The translations under genes were made by a program, and so were the position numbers. Positions 34,071-42,963 of a stretch of DNA of 64,000 bases are shown piece after piece. The DNA comes from JANNAT01 sp031384605 (GTDB lineage: Bacteria; Pseudomonadota; Alphaproteobacteria; Rhodobacterales; Rhodobacteraceae), in the NCBI GenBank assembly GCA_031384605.1, contig JANNAT010000094.1:62001-126000 (forward strand), read 5' to 3'. How positions within the stretch are numbered: the stretch's first letter is position 1; each line of letters opens with the position of its first letter. The notes under the pieces were generated by a model that did not search any database, had not been told where the DNA came from, and was given only the letters and a program-made list of their open reading frames with translations.

Positions 34071-34441
34071 GACGCCAACCGCTCTTCCACAGATGCCGCC
34101 AATGCCTCGGCCCGTGCGGCAATTTCGGCAAGGGTTTCAATGACAGCGGCGGGCACGACAGGCACCTCAAGTTTTTCGCGCGCCACCACAGGGCGGCCTT
34201 CGATTTCGGCCAATTTCGCCTTTAACTGGCGGTTTTCATCCTCGATGGATGCGGTCTTATCCGCCAGCATCAACCCCGACATCAACAGCATCCGCACTTC
34301 GGGCAGGCGGCCCATCTGGGTCAGCAAGGGCTGCGCTTCGGCGTCGATCATGGCGGCGGCAGAGCGCAGAAAATGCTCTTCGCCCGGCTGACACGACACG
34401 CTAAAGGCGCGCCCACCAATGGATATTTCCAGATCAGGCAT
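34067..34441 (-). CDS. zapA: Cell division protein ZapA
   Basis: The 124-residue protein starts with the ZapA head (MPDLEISIGGRAFSVSCQPGEEHFLRSAAAMIDAEA in part) and continues as a long helix for the coiled-coil tetramer, with KTASIEDENRQLKAKLAEIE. ZapA cross-links FtsZ filaments at the division ring. It overlaps the preceding coiled-coil gene by 8 bases and the MliC-like gene by 4. Confidence 0.9.
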   Translation of the reverse strand: MPDLEISIGGRAFSVSCQPGEEHFLRSAAAMIDAEAQPLLTQMGRLPEVRMLLMSGLMLADKTASIEDENRQLKAKLAEIEGRPVVAREKLEVPVVPAAVIETLAEIAARAEALAASVEERLAS

Positions 34442-34934
34442 GGGGGCGGGCCTCCGATATCAAAGGGTTCAGCGCGGCAACGATTTCGGCAACTTCAACG
34501 GCCTCGGACGCGCGGGCTGATCGCAATGCCTCCAGTTCGGCCAACATCGCCTTGTTAATATGTTCAGGTTCCACCACACCGCGTTCGGCCAGATCCCGCA
34601 GATCGGCCAATTCGCCGTTGACCTGATCCAGACTGCGGCGCAGGCGGGTCAATTCATCCGATTGGGTGGTCAGCTGATCTTGCAGCGCATCGCGCGCCGC
34701 GACCAGGGCGGCCTTTTCAGTGTCGTCCTTGTCACGCACCACGCGCAGCCGTTCGGCCAGTTGCGCATTGGCCATCCGCTCTTCGTCCAGCGCTTCGGTC
34801 AATTGCGCCAGATCACTTTCGCCCGCCAAAACAGGCATTGCTGCGATACCTTGACTGCCCAAAGTTTCAACGCCTCGCCCGATGCGTTCCAAGGCTGCGG
34901 TGATCCGACGTTCCAGTTCGGCGATGTCTTGCAT
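34434..34934 (-). CDS. Coiled-coil protein upstream of zapA
   Basis: The 166-residue protein is almost wholly helical with heptad repeats: MQDIAELERRITAALERIGRG, then LAQLTEALDEERMANAQLAERLRVVRD, and QSDELTRLRRSLDQVNGELADLRDLAE. I know no named family. Tight linkage with zapA suggests a division-ring partner, perhaps a functional counterpart of ZapB; this is inference from position and coil content. AAGG precedes ATG 34934; the frame upstream is the shadow of the next gene. Confidence 0.8.
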   Translation of the reverse strand: MQDIAELERRITAALERIGRGVETLGSQGIAAMPVLAGESDLAQLTEALDEERMANAQLAERLRVVRDKDDTEKAALVAARDALQDQLTTQSDELTRLRRSLDQVNGELADLRDLAERGVVEPEHINKAMLAELEALRSARASEAVEVAEIVAALNPLISEARPHA

Positions 34935-34948
34935 CTTGGCAACCTTTT

Positions 34949-35149
34949 TTAACCAGCACCCGGAATGTTCCGGCCTTGACCACCACAGTGCGAATCGCAA
35001 CGGCCTTCGTCAACCTTGATCTTATCCAAACCCAGCGGCAAGGTCGCCCCTTTGTGGCCAATGCCTTGCGGCGCGCGCTTGATCTTGCCGCACGGGGTGT
35101 TATGCAGCCTGCAACCCTTATTCACGTACAGGATCATCGCCTTGGACAT
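34949..35149 (-). CDS. Small Cys-rich protein, start overlaps tkt
   Basis: A 66-residue frame begins MSKAMILYVNKGCRLHNTPCG and ends RNIPGAG. It has four cysteines (13, 20, 51, 55) in pairs, with a CDSHC motif that could bind metal. AAGGG lies 6 bases before the ATG, and codon choice looks like that of neighbours. It stops 14 bases before the coiled-coil gene and would be first in the zapA transcript. Its start overlaps the opposing tkt start by 8 bases, which is unusual, so the exact start of one or both may be wrong. No family recognised. Confidence 0.55.
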   Translation of the reverse strand: MSKAMILYVNKGCRLHNTPCGKIKRAPQGIGHKGATLPLGLDKIKVDEGRCDSHCGGQGRNIPGAG

Positions 35150-37160
35150 TCAAACCCTTCGCACGGCCCACCCCGACCATTGGATGCGGGCCGCTGCCAT
35201 TCGCACGCTGACGTTGGATGCCGTGGCTGCAGCCAATTCGGGGCATTCGGGCATGCCGATGGGGATGGCCGATGTGGCGACGGTTTTGTTTGAAAAGCAC
35301 CTGAAGTTTGATCCATCGGCCCCGCGGTGGGAAGACCGCGACCGATTTATCCTGTCGGCGGGGCATGGATCTATGCTGATCTACAGCCTGTTGTATCTGA
35401 CGGGCTATAAAGACATGACGCTGGCGCAGATCAAGAATTTCCGCCAATGGGGGGCGATCACCGCTGGCCACCCGGAATATGGCCATGTGGCGGGGGTTGA
35501 AACCACCACCGGGCCGCTGGGGCAAGGCATTGCCAACGCAGTGGGCTTTGCGATTGCCGAAGAAAACCTGCGCGCGCGCTGGGGCGCGAAGATCGTCGAT
35601 CACCACACTTATGTGATCGTCGGCGACGGCTGTTTGATGGAGGGTGTGTCCCAAGAGGCGTTGGCGCTGGCGGGCAAGCAGCAGCTGTCACGCCTGATCG
35701 TGATGTGGGACAACAATGGCATCACCATTGATGGTAAGGTTTCCATGGCCGACATCACCGACCAAAAGGCGCGCTTTGCCGCCAGTGGTTGGGATGTGTT
35801 TGCCTGCGACGGCCATGATCCTGTGGATATTGACCGCGCGATTACTGCCGCCAAAGCATCGCCCCGCCCGGCGATGATTGATTGCAAAACCCATATCGCC
35901 TTGGGTCATGCGGCACAGGATACGTCGAAAGGTCATGGCGCGTTGACCGATGCTGCACAGATGGCGGCGGCAAAGGCCGCCTATGGCTGGACAGCCGCGC
36001 CGTTTGAAATTCCCGCCGCCATCAAGGCGCAATGGGAAGGGTTCGGGCTTCGCGGGGCTGCGGCGCATGCGCAATGGGCTGGGCGGATGGCGGCACTTTC
36101 GCCCGCCAAACAAGCCGAATTTTCGCGGATATTCGCGGGCGACGTGCCTGCAAAACTGGCCGCTGCCGTGCGGGCGGTGAAAAAGGCGGCATCGGCTGAG
36201 GCACCGAAACTGGCCACACGCTCTGCATCCGAAAAGGTGCTGGCGGCGTTGAACCCGATCCTGCCGGAAACCATCGGTGGGTCTGCCGATCTGACCGGAT
36301 CAAACAACACCAAAACCGCCGATCTGGGCGTGTTCATGCCCGAATCCCGCGCGGGCCGGTATGTGTATTACGGTATCCGCGAACACGGCATGGCGGCGGC
36401 GATGAACGGCCTCGCACTCCATGGCGGCGTGCGGCCCTATTCCGGCACGTTTATGTGTTTCACCGATTATGCGCGCCCCGCGATGCGCCTGTCGGCGCTG
36501 ATGGGCATTCCGGTGGTCTATGTCATGACGCATGACAGCATCGGTCTGGGTGAAGATGGCCCCACCCACCAGCCGGTGGAACATCTGGCAATCTCGCGCG
36601 CCACGCCAAACACTTACGTGTTCCGCCCCGCCGATCTGGTGGAAACTGCCGAGGCATGGGAATTGGCGTTCACCTCAAAAACCACGCCGTCTGTGCTGGC
36701 CCTGTCGCGCCAAAACCTGCCAACCGTGCGTAAGATTCACACAAATACCAACATGGTGGCCAAAGGCGCCTATGTGCTGGCCGAAGCTGTCGGTAAGCGT
36801 CAGGTGATCTTGATGGCCACCGGATCTGAGGTGGAAATCGCCCTCGCCGCACGCGATCAGTTGCACGCCATGGGTATCGGCACGCGAGTGGTGTCCATGC
36901 CCTGCATGGAACTGTTTGCCGCCCAGGATGACGCCTATCGCCGCAAAATCCTGCCCGCGGGCCCGGTGCGTGTGGCCATCGAGGCGGGCGTGCGGATGGG
37001 TTGGGATCGTTGGCTGCTGGGGACGGGTGGCCGCGACGGCAAGTGCGATTTCGTGGGCATGTCAGGCTTTGGCGCATCCGCCCCAATTGACCGGCTTTAC
37101 AAAGAGTTCGGCATTACGGCGGAAAACACGATTGCCAAGGTCAAAGCCCTAATCGGTTGA
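35142..37160 (+). CDS. tkt: Transketolase
   Basis: The 672-residue enzyme has the thiamine diphosphate signature: NSGHSGMPMGMADVATVLF near residue 25, GHPEYGH with the catalytic His, GDGCLMEGVSQEALALAG-type Mg/ThDP site and the pyrimidine-domain FMCFTDYARPA. It moves two-carbon units in the pentose phosphate pathway. I chose the TTG at 35142 because family members begin (M)DIxxLRxAxPDHW exactly here; AGGA lies 8 bases upstream. An in-frame ATG lies 42 codons earlier but yields alien sequence. Confidence 0.95.
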   Translation: MDIQTLRTAHPDHWMRAAAIRTLTLDAVAAANSGHSGMPMGMADVATVLFEKHLKFDPSAPRWEDRDRFILSAGHGSMLIYSLLYLTGYKDMTLAQIKNFRQWGAITAGHPEYGHVAGVETTTGPLGQGIANAVGFAIAEENLRARWGAKIVDHHTYVIVGDGCLMEGVSQEALALAGKQQLSRLIVMWDNNGITIDGKVSMADITDQKARFAASGWDVFACDGHDPVDIDRAITAAKASPRPAMIDCKTHIALGHAAQDTSKGHGALTDAAQMAAAKAAYGWTAAPFEIPAAIKAQWEGFGLRGAAAHAQWAGRMAALSPAKQAEFSRIFAGDVPAKLAAAVRAVKKAASAEAPKLATRSASEKVLAALNPILPETIGGSADLTGSNNTKTADLGVFMPESRAGRYVYYGIREHGMAAAMNGLALHGGVRPYSGTFMCFTDYARPAMRLSALMGIPVVYVMTHDSIGLGEDGPTHQPVEHLAISRATPNTYVFRPADLVETAEAWELAFTSKTTPSVLALSRQNLPTVRKIHTNTNMVAKGAYVLAEAVGKRQVILMATGSEVEIALAARDQLHAMGIGTRVVSMPCMELFAAQDDAYRRKILPAGPVRVAIEAGVRMGWDRWLLGTGGRDGKCDFVGMSGFGASAPIDRLYKEFGITAENTIAKVKALIG

Positions 37161-37448
37161 CCGCTTTTCATTCGCAGGGTCGGGGAATGATGGTTCCTCG
37201 GCCTGCGCATCGCTAAGACTTGGAAATTCGCCAAGGTTGCCCTGCAACGATGCCTCGTCAACCACTGGTCTGGCAGCGTCGGCAGGGTCAATCGTACCGG
37301 AATTTGGGTTTTCTTCTATCGCGATCAACTCACTCGCTTGTTGGGTAAACGTGTCGCGCGATCCATCCGGGCGACCTGCGTCTTGCCATAAATGCAGCGC
37401 ACGCGCGGCGATGCGTTGTTCCCATTTGGCAAACTCTTCGCTGTTCAT
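37149..37448 (-). CDS. DUF2934-like small protein
   Basis: The 99-residue protein opens with MNSEEFAKWEQRIAARALHLWQDAGRPDGS, the DUF2934 pattern (W..RI...A..LW...GRPDG), followed by an acidic unstructured tail. The role is unknown. Its last 12 bases overlap the convergent tkt end, which is the close packing seen elsewhere in this region. The protein would be soluble and cytosolic. Confidence 0.72.
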   Translation of the reverse strand: MNSEEFAKWEQRIAARALHLWQDAGRPDGSRDTFTQQASELIAIEENPNSGTIDPADAARPVVDEASLQGNLGEFPSLSDAQAEEPSFPDPANEKRSTD

Positions 37449-37514
37449 GGCGACCCCCTTTTCTGCAGTCAGACCACAAACGTAACGACGCCCGGTTTGG
37501 TTCCGCAGCGCACC

Positions 37515-37880
37515 CTAAGGTCGCCAAGCAAACCGCCCTGCCCCGTGCGCTGCCAACACCAGACAACCGCCCGCAATCGCCCAGTTTTTCACGAAAATCG
37601 TCATTTGCCACGGATCGGCGGGAATATAGTGGAAAAGACTGGTCACCATGCAATACCCCGCCAAAGTGGCCGCCACAGGTCGCACCCATATCCCCGCAAT
37701 CAGCGCCACACCGGCCCCAAGATTGAACAGCAGCGCCGGCCAAACCAACCACGCGGGCCAACCCTGCCCCGCCAGCAACCCTTCCACTGCCGATGGATCG
37801 CTGCCCTTTTGCACAGCGCCACCAAGAAACAACACCGCGATCAGCACCCGGCCCGCCAGCGTGGCCAGGTCCGCGATCAA
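37515..37880 (-). CDS. DoxX-family membrane protein
   Basis: The 121-residue protein has four membrane helices: LAGRVLIAVLFLGGAVQK, ALLFNLGAGVALIAGIW, VAATLAGYCMVTSLFHYI and WAIAGGCLVLAAHG. Sequence and helix spacing fit the DoxX family, whose members range from terminal-oxidase subunits to SodA-associated proteins; the exact job is unclear. It overlaps the preceding DUF808 gene by 4 bases, indicating coupling. Confidence 0.85.
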   Translation of the reverse strand: MIADLATLAGRVLIAVLFLGGAVQKGSDPSAVEGLLAGQGWPAWLVWPALLFNLGAGVALIAGIWVRPVAATLAGYCMVTSLFHYIPADPWQMTIFVKNWAIAGGCLVLAAHGAGRFAWRP

Positions 37881-38845
37881 TGCGCGGCCCTAGCACCCGT
37901 CAGCCGCGCCCAAAGGGGGGCCACGACCCGCGTGCCAACCGGGACCAATGCAATGCCCAGGATCAACCCCAACACCCCATCACAGGCGGCGGTCACAAAC
38001 CATTTCACAAACCCGGCGGCCTGGGGGATGGCATTTGCCGCAGTTTCAGCGAAATGTTTGATCGTTTTGTAAGGCTCAGCTACCCCCAACACATCCATGC
38101 CATGAATGATGATCGACCCACCCACCCACAGCATTGCCATTGTGCCAACAGTGGACAACACGTTCATCAGTTTGGGCATACCCCGCACCAGCCCCCCGCC
38201 AATGGCGCGCGCGGTAGCGGTTTTGCGGTTTGCCGCCATATGCAGGCCGATGTCATCCATTTTAACGATCAAGGCCACCGCGCCGTAAACGCCCGCCGTG
38301 ATCATAATGCCAACGACTGCCAAAGTGATGGCTTCGGTCCAGAAATTGGTCACCGGAATAGCGGCCAACGCGATGGTCATAATCTCGGCTGACAGAATAA
38401 AATCTGTCTTGATCGCACCTGCGATCTTTTCTTCTTCAAGTCGCGTCGGATCTTTGGTGTCGAAATCCTCGGCCACTTCGGCATCGGCATGCGGCATCAG
38501 CACATGCACCACCTTTTCCGCGCCTTCAAAGCACAGATAGGCCCCACCGATCATCAACAAAGGCGTAATCGCCTGCGGTGCAAAGTGTTGCAGTGCCAAC
38601 AGGCCCGGCAGCAAGATGATCAGCTTGTTCTTCAAAGACCCCTTGGCGATCCGATATATGATGGGCAATTCGCGTTTGGCTTCAAAGCCATGCACGTATT
38701 TTGGCGTCACGGCTGCATCATCTATCACGACGCCCGCCGCTTTTGCCCCCGCCTTGGCAGCCGCTGCCGCGATATCATCAATCGACGCCGCAGCCACTTT
38801 GGCGATTGCCGCCACATCATCCAACAATGCCAGTAAACCGCTCAT
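37877..38845 (-). CDS. DUF808 (YedI-like) inner-membrane protein
   Basis: The 322-residue protein begins MSGLLALLDDVAAIAKVAAASIDDIAAAAAKAG in part, the strongly conserved DUF808 opening, and continues with about six to seven membrane helices (PLLMIGGAYLCFEGAEKVVHVL, AITLAVVGIMITAGVYGAVALIV, MNVLSTVGTMAMLWVGGSIIIHG). Family members are widespread but uncharacterised. The ATG at 38845 with GGGGCAGG upstream fits the conserved start better than ten codons earlier. It is coupled to doxX. Confidence 0.88.
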   Translation of the reverse strand: MSGLLALLDDVAAIAKVAAASIDDIAAAAAKAGAKAAGVVIDDAAVTPKYVHGFEAKRELPIIYRIAKGSLKNKLIILLPGLLALQHFAPQAITPLLMIGGAYLCFEGAEKVVHVLMPHADAEVAEDFDTKDPTRLEEEKIAGAIKTDFILSAEIMTIALAAIPVTNFWTEAITLAVVGIMITAGVYGAVALIVKMDDIGLHMAANRKTATARAIGGGLVRGMPKLMNVLSTVGTMAMLWVGGSIIIHGMDVLGVAEPYKTIKHFAETAANAIPQAAGFVKWFVTAACDGVLGLILGIALVPVGTRVVAPLWARLTGARAAH

Positions 38846-39021
38846 ACCTGCCCCATATGTCCTATCTGATGTCATTTAGGGCCAGATCGCACCAAAGGCA
38901 AAGACGGCACAGCCAGCTTTGGCTTTCTATCATCCCTAAACTGCGGCTATAAGACGACAGATGCCGCTTAAACCGGCACTAAAACCCGAACCGACCCCCA
39001 AGAAACAAGCCGAGGACCATC

Positions 39022-39165
39022 TTGACCAATCAGATCGCTTTGGTGTTGGCTTGCGTCATACTTACAGCCATTCTTGCCGATGTTGCGCTGAACGGCGGCA
39101 TCGCGTCGGTCTTTATGCTGAAAAAACTGATGAACTTGATCGAATATGTTGAGTTTTGGCGCTAG
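39022..39165 (+). CDS. 47-residue membrane peptide upstream of gap
   Basis: A short frame from a TTG codon at 39022, with GAGGA 7 bases upstream, reads MTNQIALVLACVILTAILAD and ends MNLIEYVEFWR. It has one membrane helix (IALVLACVILTAILADVAL) and a Gly-Gly turn, then an amphipathic tail. Codon use resembles its neighbours. It lies 91 bases before gap on the same strand. I believe similar peptides occur before gap in other Rhodobacterales, but I could not check. No function is known. Confidence 0.7.
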   Translation: MTNQIALVLACVILTAILADVALNGGIASVFMLKKLMNLIEYVEFWR

Positions 39166-39256
39166 AGCACTGATCTGCGGTTGAAATTCATGCGATTATA
39201 CTGATGTTACCGCTAACAATTTGCGCCTGAAGAGCGCATCCTAAAAGGAGAATTCC

Positions 39257-40258
39257 ATGGCCGTCAAAGTTGCAATCAACGGGTTCGGGCGCATCGGGCG
39301 CAATGTGTTGCGCGCGATCATTGAATCGGGTCGCACCGATATCGAAGTGGTCGCAATTAATGATCTGGGCCCGGTGGAAACCAACGCGCACCTGCTGCGG
39401 TTTGATTCGGTGCATGGCCGCTTTCCGGGCGTGGTGACAACCACCGCCACCACGATTGACGCAGGGCGCGGTCCGATCGAAGTGACTGGCATCCGCAACC
39501 CCGCCGATCTGCCTTGGGCGCATGTCGATATCGTGATGGAATGCACAGGGATTTTCACCGACAAAGAAAAGGCCGTAGTGCATCTGGAAAACGGGGCCAG
39601 CCGCGTGTTGGTGTCTGCCCCGTCGGCGGGTGCCGATAAAACCATTGTTTACGGGGTGAACCACGACACGCTGACTGCCGCCGATCTGATCGTATCGAAT
39701 GCGTCGTGCACCACCAACTGCCTGTCGCCGGTGGCGCAAGTGTTGAACCAGACCGTTGGCATCACACGCGGCTTCATGACGACGATCCACAGCTATACCG
39801 GTGATCAGCCGACTTTGGACACGATGCACAAGGATCTGTATCGTGCGCGCGCGGCCGCTTTGAACATGATCCCAACATCCACAGGGGCCGCCAAAGCGGT
39901 GGGTCTGGTGTTGCCGGAACTGAAGGGCAGGCTGGACGGCGTGGCCATCCGCGTGCCGACGCCGAACGTTTCCGTCGTTGATCTGGTATTCGAATCCGCG
40001 CGGGTAACGTCGGTGGAAGAGATCAACGAGGCGATCCGCGCTGCAGCAAACGGGCGGCTGAAGGGCATTCTGGGCTATACCGATCAGCCGAATGTCAGCT
40101 CTGATTTCAACCACGATCCGCATTCGTCGATCTTCCACATGGATCAGACCAAGGTGATGGATGGCACAATGGTGCGGATCCTGACGTGGTATGACAATGA
40201 ATGGGGGTTTTCCAACCGCATGGCAGATACCGCCGTGGCGATGGGGAAACTGATCTAA
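39257..40258 (+). CDS. gap: Glyceraldehyde-3-phosphate dehydrogenase, type I
   Basis: The 333-residue enzyme has the NAD-binding INGFGRIGRNVLRA at residues 7-20, the catalytic Cys151 in SNASCTTNC, His178 in TIHSYTGDQ, and the conserved WYDNEWGFSNRM C-terminus. It oxidises glyceraldehyde-3-phosphate in glycolysis/gluconeogenesis. AAAAGGAG precedes the ATG. It is followed by a strong terminator, so it is monocistronic or in a unit with the small membrane peptide. Confidence 0.96.
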   Translation: MAVKVAINGFGRIGRNVLRAIIESGRTDIEVVAINDLGPVETNAHLLRFDSVHGRFPGVVTTTATTIDAGRGPIEVTGIRNPADLPWAHVDIVMECTGIFTDKEKAVVHLENGASRVLVSAPSAGADKTIVYGVNHDTLTAADLIVSNASCTTNCLSPVAQVLNQTVGITRGFMTTIHSYTGDQPTLDTMHKDLYRARAAALNMIPTSTGAAKAVGLVLPELKGRLDGVAIRVPTPNVSVVDLVFESARVTSVEEINEAIRAAANGRLKGILGYTDQPNVSSDFNHDPHSSIFHMDQTKVMDGTMVRILTWYDNEWGFSNRMADTAVAMGKLI

Positions 40259-40288
40259 GCCTTTGTTATAGTTTATGAAATGAAATCT

Positions 40289-40312
40289 GGGCACCTTCCG
40301 GTGCCCTTTTTC
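40289..40312 (+). terminator. Intrinsic terminator after gap
   Basis: GGGCACC (40289-40295) pairs with GGTGCCC (40300-40306) around TTCC, followed by TTTTTTC. Confidence 0.85.
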
Positions 40313-40479
40313 TTTCACAGCAGCCCGTCACAGTTATGACATAATTGGCATAGCCATGCGTTGAACGCATAGCTCCACAGCAACATCATCCGTTGTATGC
40401 AGATGCAGCAATACGATATTTAGACCATGCGAAAGGGGAAAGCCATTCGGGCCAACCATCGCAGATGAAAGGAAATACT

Positions 40480-40641
40480 ATGTTGAATATGATCGCCCAC
40501 TACCGTGCAAACGCAGCAAAGCGCGCGCTTTACCGTCAAACCCGTGACGAGATTGCCGCCATGCCCCGTTACATTGCGCTTGATCTGGGTATCTTCCCCG
40601 AGGATGCCCACCTGATCGCCCAAAAGGCTGTCTGGGGTTAA
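40480..40641 (+). CDS. DUF1127-like small basic protein
   Basis: The 53-residue protein (MLNMIAHYRANAAKRALYRQ, then TRDEIAAMPRYIALDLGIFPEDA) resembles the DUF1127 family of short Arg-rich proteins, one of which (CcaF1) in Rhodobacter sphaeroides affects RNA turnover and is cotranscribed with CcsR small RNAs. Here no such RNA follows: only a terminator. AAAGGA sits before the ATG at 40480. Its leader of 167 bp holds a hairpin around 40352-40374 (ATGCG/CGCAT), which might regulate it. Confidence 0.78.
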   Translation: MLNMIAHYRANAAKRALYRQTRDEIAAMPRYIALDLGIFPEDAHLIAQKAVWG

Positions 40642-40678
40642 TCCTGCGACAAACCGAAATTCACGGCTATAACCACAC

Positions 40679-40701
40679 GGGGGCCAATTGGCCCCCTTTT
40701 T
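40679..40701 (+). terminator. Intrinsic terminator after the DUF1127 gene
   Basis: GGGGGCC (40679-40685) and GGCCCCC (40690-40696) with an AATT loop are followed by five Ts. Confidence 0.85.
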
Positions 40702-40707
40702 CATATC

Positions 40708-41226
40708 TTACACCAACGTCAGACCTGCCGCGAAACGCCTGGCATTGGCTGAGTAGCGATCTGCCGATTGCAACAGCGCCATTTGCGCCTCGGCGTCCAG
40801 CATACGCACCACGCGCCCCGGACTGCCCATCACCAGACTGCCATCTGGAATGACTTTGCCTTCGGTGATCAGCGCACAGGCCCCGATCAGACAGCCTTTG
40901 CCGATGCGCGCGCCGTTCAGCACGGTCGCCCCCATGCCGATCAACGTGCCTGCCCCGATTGTACATCCGTGCAGCATCGCTTTATGCCCGATTGTGCAGC
41001 TTTCCCCGATGGTTAACGGATAACCCATATCGGTGTGCATCACCGCGTTTTCCTGCACGTTCGATCCGGCACCAATACGAATTTCCTCGTTGTCACCGCG
41101 CAGAACCGCGCCAAACCAGATATTCGCCTGCGCGCCCAATACAACCCGGCCAATCAACACGGCGGTGTCGGCCACCCAGGCATCAGGGTGAATTTCGGGT
41201 ATGATGCCGTCCAAAGCATAGATCAT
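40708..41226 (-). CDS. Gamma-class carbonic anhydrase-like hexapeptide protein
   Basis: The 172-residue protein is a left-handed beta-helix with the three metal-ligand histidines of gamma-carbonic anhydrases, His64, His81 and His86, spaced 17 and 5 apart as in CamH/YrdA (MHTDMGYPLTIGESCTIGHKAMLHG in part). Many members are inactive as anhydrases or serve in other roles. It overlaps gmk by 4 bases. Confidence 0.88.
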   Translation of the reverse strand: MIYALDGIIPEIHPDAWVADTAVLIGRVVLGAQANIWFGAVLRGDNEEIRIGAGSNVQENAVMHTDMGYPLTIGESCTIGHKAMLHGCTIGAGTLIGMGATVLNGARIGKGCLIGACALITEGKVIPDGSLVMGSPGRVVRMLDAEAQMALLQSADRYSANARRFAAGLTLV

Positions 41227-41855
41227 CTGGTGTCAAACTCTTTGTTCAGGGCGCGCACAAATCCGGTCAGGTCAGGCTGACGTTCGCGCTTTAACCTCTC
41301 GGCAATAACAATTGATTTCAATTCTTCAAAAGCCGCCGGAAGGTTTTGATTTATCAGCACATAATCATATTCGGGCCAATGGCTGATCTCTGATCGGCTT
41401 TTCGCCATACGCTCGGCTATGATGGCGGCGCTGTCTTGCCCCCGGCCCCGCAGCCGCTTTTCCAGATCGGCGATGGAAGGCGGCAGGATAAAGATCGACA
41501 CAACATCATCGCGCAGTGCCTGTTTGATCTGTTGCCCCCCTTGCCAATCAATATCAAACAGCACATCGCGGCCATTTTCCATCGCATCAACAACGGGTTG
41601 CTTTGGACTGCCATACAGATTGCCGAACACTTCGGCATGTTCCAGCATATCACCGGATTTCACCATCGCCTCGAACGCGTCACGGCTGCGGAAATAGTAT
41701 TCGCGCCCATCCGCCTCGCCTGCGCGGGGCGGGCGCGTGGTGGCAGAAACCGAAAACTTCAACGTCGGATCCCATTCCATCAGCATTCTGGCCAGCGTCG
41801 ATTTGCCCGCCCCCGACGGCGAGGATAAGATCAGCAATAACCCGCGCCGTGCCAT
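41223..41855 (-). CDS. gmk: Guanylate kinase
   Basis: The 210-residue enzyme has the P-loop SSPSGAGKSTLARML at residues 11-25, the GMP-binding SATTRPPRAGEADGREYYF and DIDWQGGQQIKQAL. It phosphorylates GMP to GDP. It lies between yicC (3 bases upstream) and the carbonic anhydrase-like gene (overlap of 4), a stable yicC-gmk pair found across Proteobacteria. Confidence 0.95.
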   Translation of the reverse strand: MARRGLLLILSSPSGAGKSTLARMLMEWDPTLKFSVSATTRPPRAGEADGREYYFRSRDAFEAMVKSGDMLEHAEVFGNLYGSPKQPVVDAMENGRDVLFDIDWQGGQQIKQALRDDVVSIFILPPSIADLEKRLRGRGQDSAAIIAERMAKSRSEISHWPEYDYVLINQNLPAAFEELKSIVIAERLKRERQPDLTGFVRALNKEFDTR

Positions 41856-41858
41856 GAT

Positions 41859-42755
41859 CTATTCCACATTCTGAACTTGTTCGCGCATCTGATCTATCAC
41901 CGTCTTCAGGTCAAGCCCGATGCGGGTTAATCCCAATGATTGCGATTTGGAACATAAGGTATTGGCCTCACGCATGAATTCTTGCATCAGGAAATCAAAT
42001 TTGCGGCCAACTTGCCCCGGTTCCGCCAACAGCGCGCGGGCGGCGTCGATATGGGCGCAAAGCCGGTCAAGTTCTTCGGTGACATCATTTTTCACCGCGA
42101 TCAACGCCAGTTCTTGCGCCACCCGGTTGGGGTCAACGCCGTCAACGCTGGCCATTACCTTGGCCAACGCATCGCGCAAAGTGGCAGCACTGGTGGCATT
42201 GCGCGCGGCGGCCTCGGTTTTGGCATCGTCGGTCAGTGTGGCAATTCGCGTCACCTGTGCCGCAATTACTGCGCCCAAAGCTGCGCCTTCGCCCGCGCGC
42301 ATGGCTTGGAAATCTGCAATCAGCGCCGGCAGATCGGCAAGAATGGCGCTGCGTAACGGCGCGGTATCGGCATCAAGACTGGCCGTTTCCAGCACTCCGC
42401 GAAAGGCCAGAACATCGGCGCTGTTGGGTTGGCCAAGGGTCACACCGCGCGCCATCGCAGCGTCTTCGATTGTGGCCAATGCGCCAAGAACATCAGCCAG
42501 AACCAATGGATTAACCCGCAGACCTTCGCCCCCCTCGGCCCCGTCGCGCGACAGTTTCAGCGACAGGCTGACATTGCCGCGCAGCAAGGCACGGCCCAAT
42601 TCCGCGCGCAAAGCGGCCTCTAGCCCGTCGATCCAATCGGGCACCCGCAGGCGCAGATCAAGCCCCTTGCCGTTGACAGACCGGATGTCCCACGCCCAGA
42701 CATGCCCTGCCCCCTGCCCTTTGGCAGCCGCAAATCCGGTCATCGAAAGGGTCAT
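41859..42755 (-). CDS. YicC family endoribonuclease-like protein
   Basis: The 298-residue protein begins MTLSMTGFAAAKGQG and ends with the conserved EEFMREANTLCSKSQSLGLTRIGLDLKTVIDQMREQVQNVE in part. YicC proteins have been linked to RNase activity and to small-RNA decay in E. coli. GGAGAA precedes the ATG at 42755. The frame stays open for another 43 codons upstream without resemblance. Confidence 0.9.
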   Translation of the reverse strand: MTLSMTGFAAAKGQGAGHVWAWDIRSVNGKGLDLRLRVPDWIDGLEAALRAELGRALLRGNVSLSLKLSRDGAEGGEGLRVNPLVLADVLGALATIEDAAMARGVTLGQPNSADVLAFRGVLETASLDADTAPLRSAILADLPALIADFQAMRAGEGAALGAVIAAQVTRIATLTDDAKTEAAARNATSAATLRDALAKVMASVDGVDPNRVAQELALIAVKNDVTEELDRLCAHIDAARALLAEPGQVGRKFDFLMQEFMREANTLCSKSQSLGLTRIGLDLKTVIDQMREQVQNVE

Positions 42756-42963
42756 CGCATTCTCCTGCAACAGCGCACGCTTCGGGCGCGAGGTATTTAC
42801 CATTTGTCGAGATTCTACGCAAAAGGCCACCGAATTGGTGTAGATTAAGAAATTGGTAACAAGTGTTGCGTCAGATTTAACCAACTCTGGCAGGCAACCC
42901 TTGAAGGCTGCGCAAAAATCACAGTTTGGGCGACCAGATTTGCGGGTTACGAAAAGGATCGGG

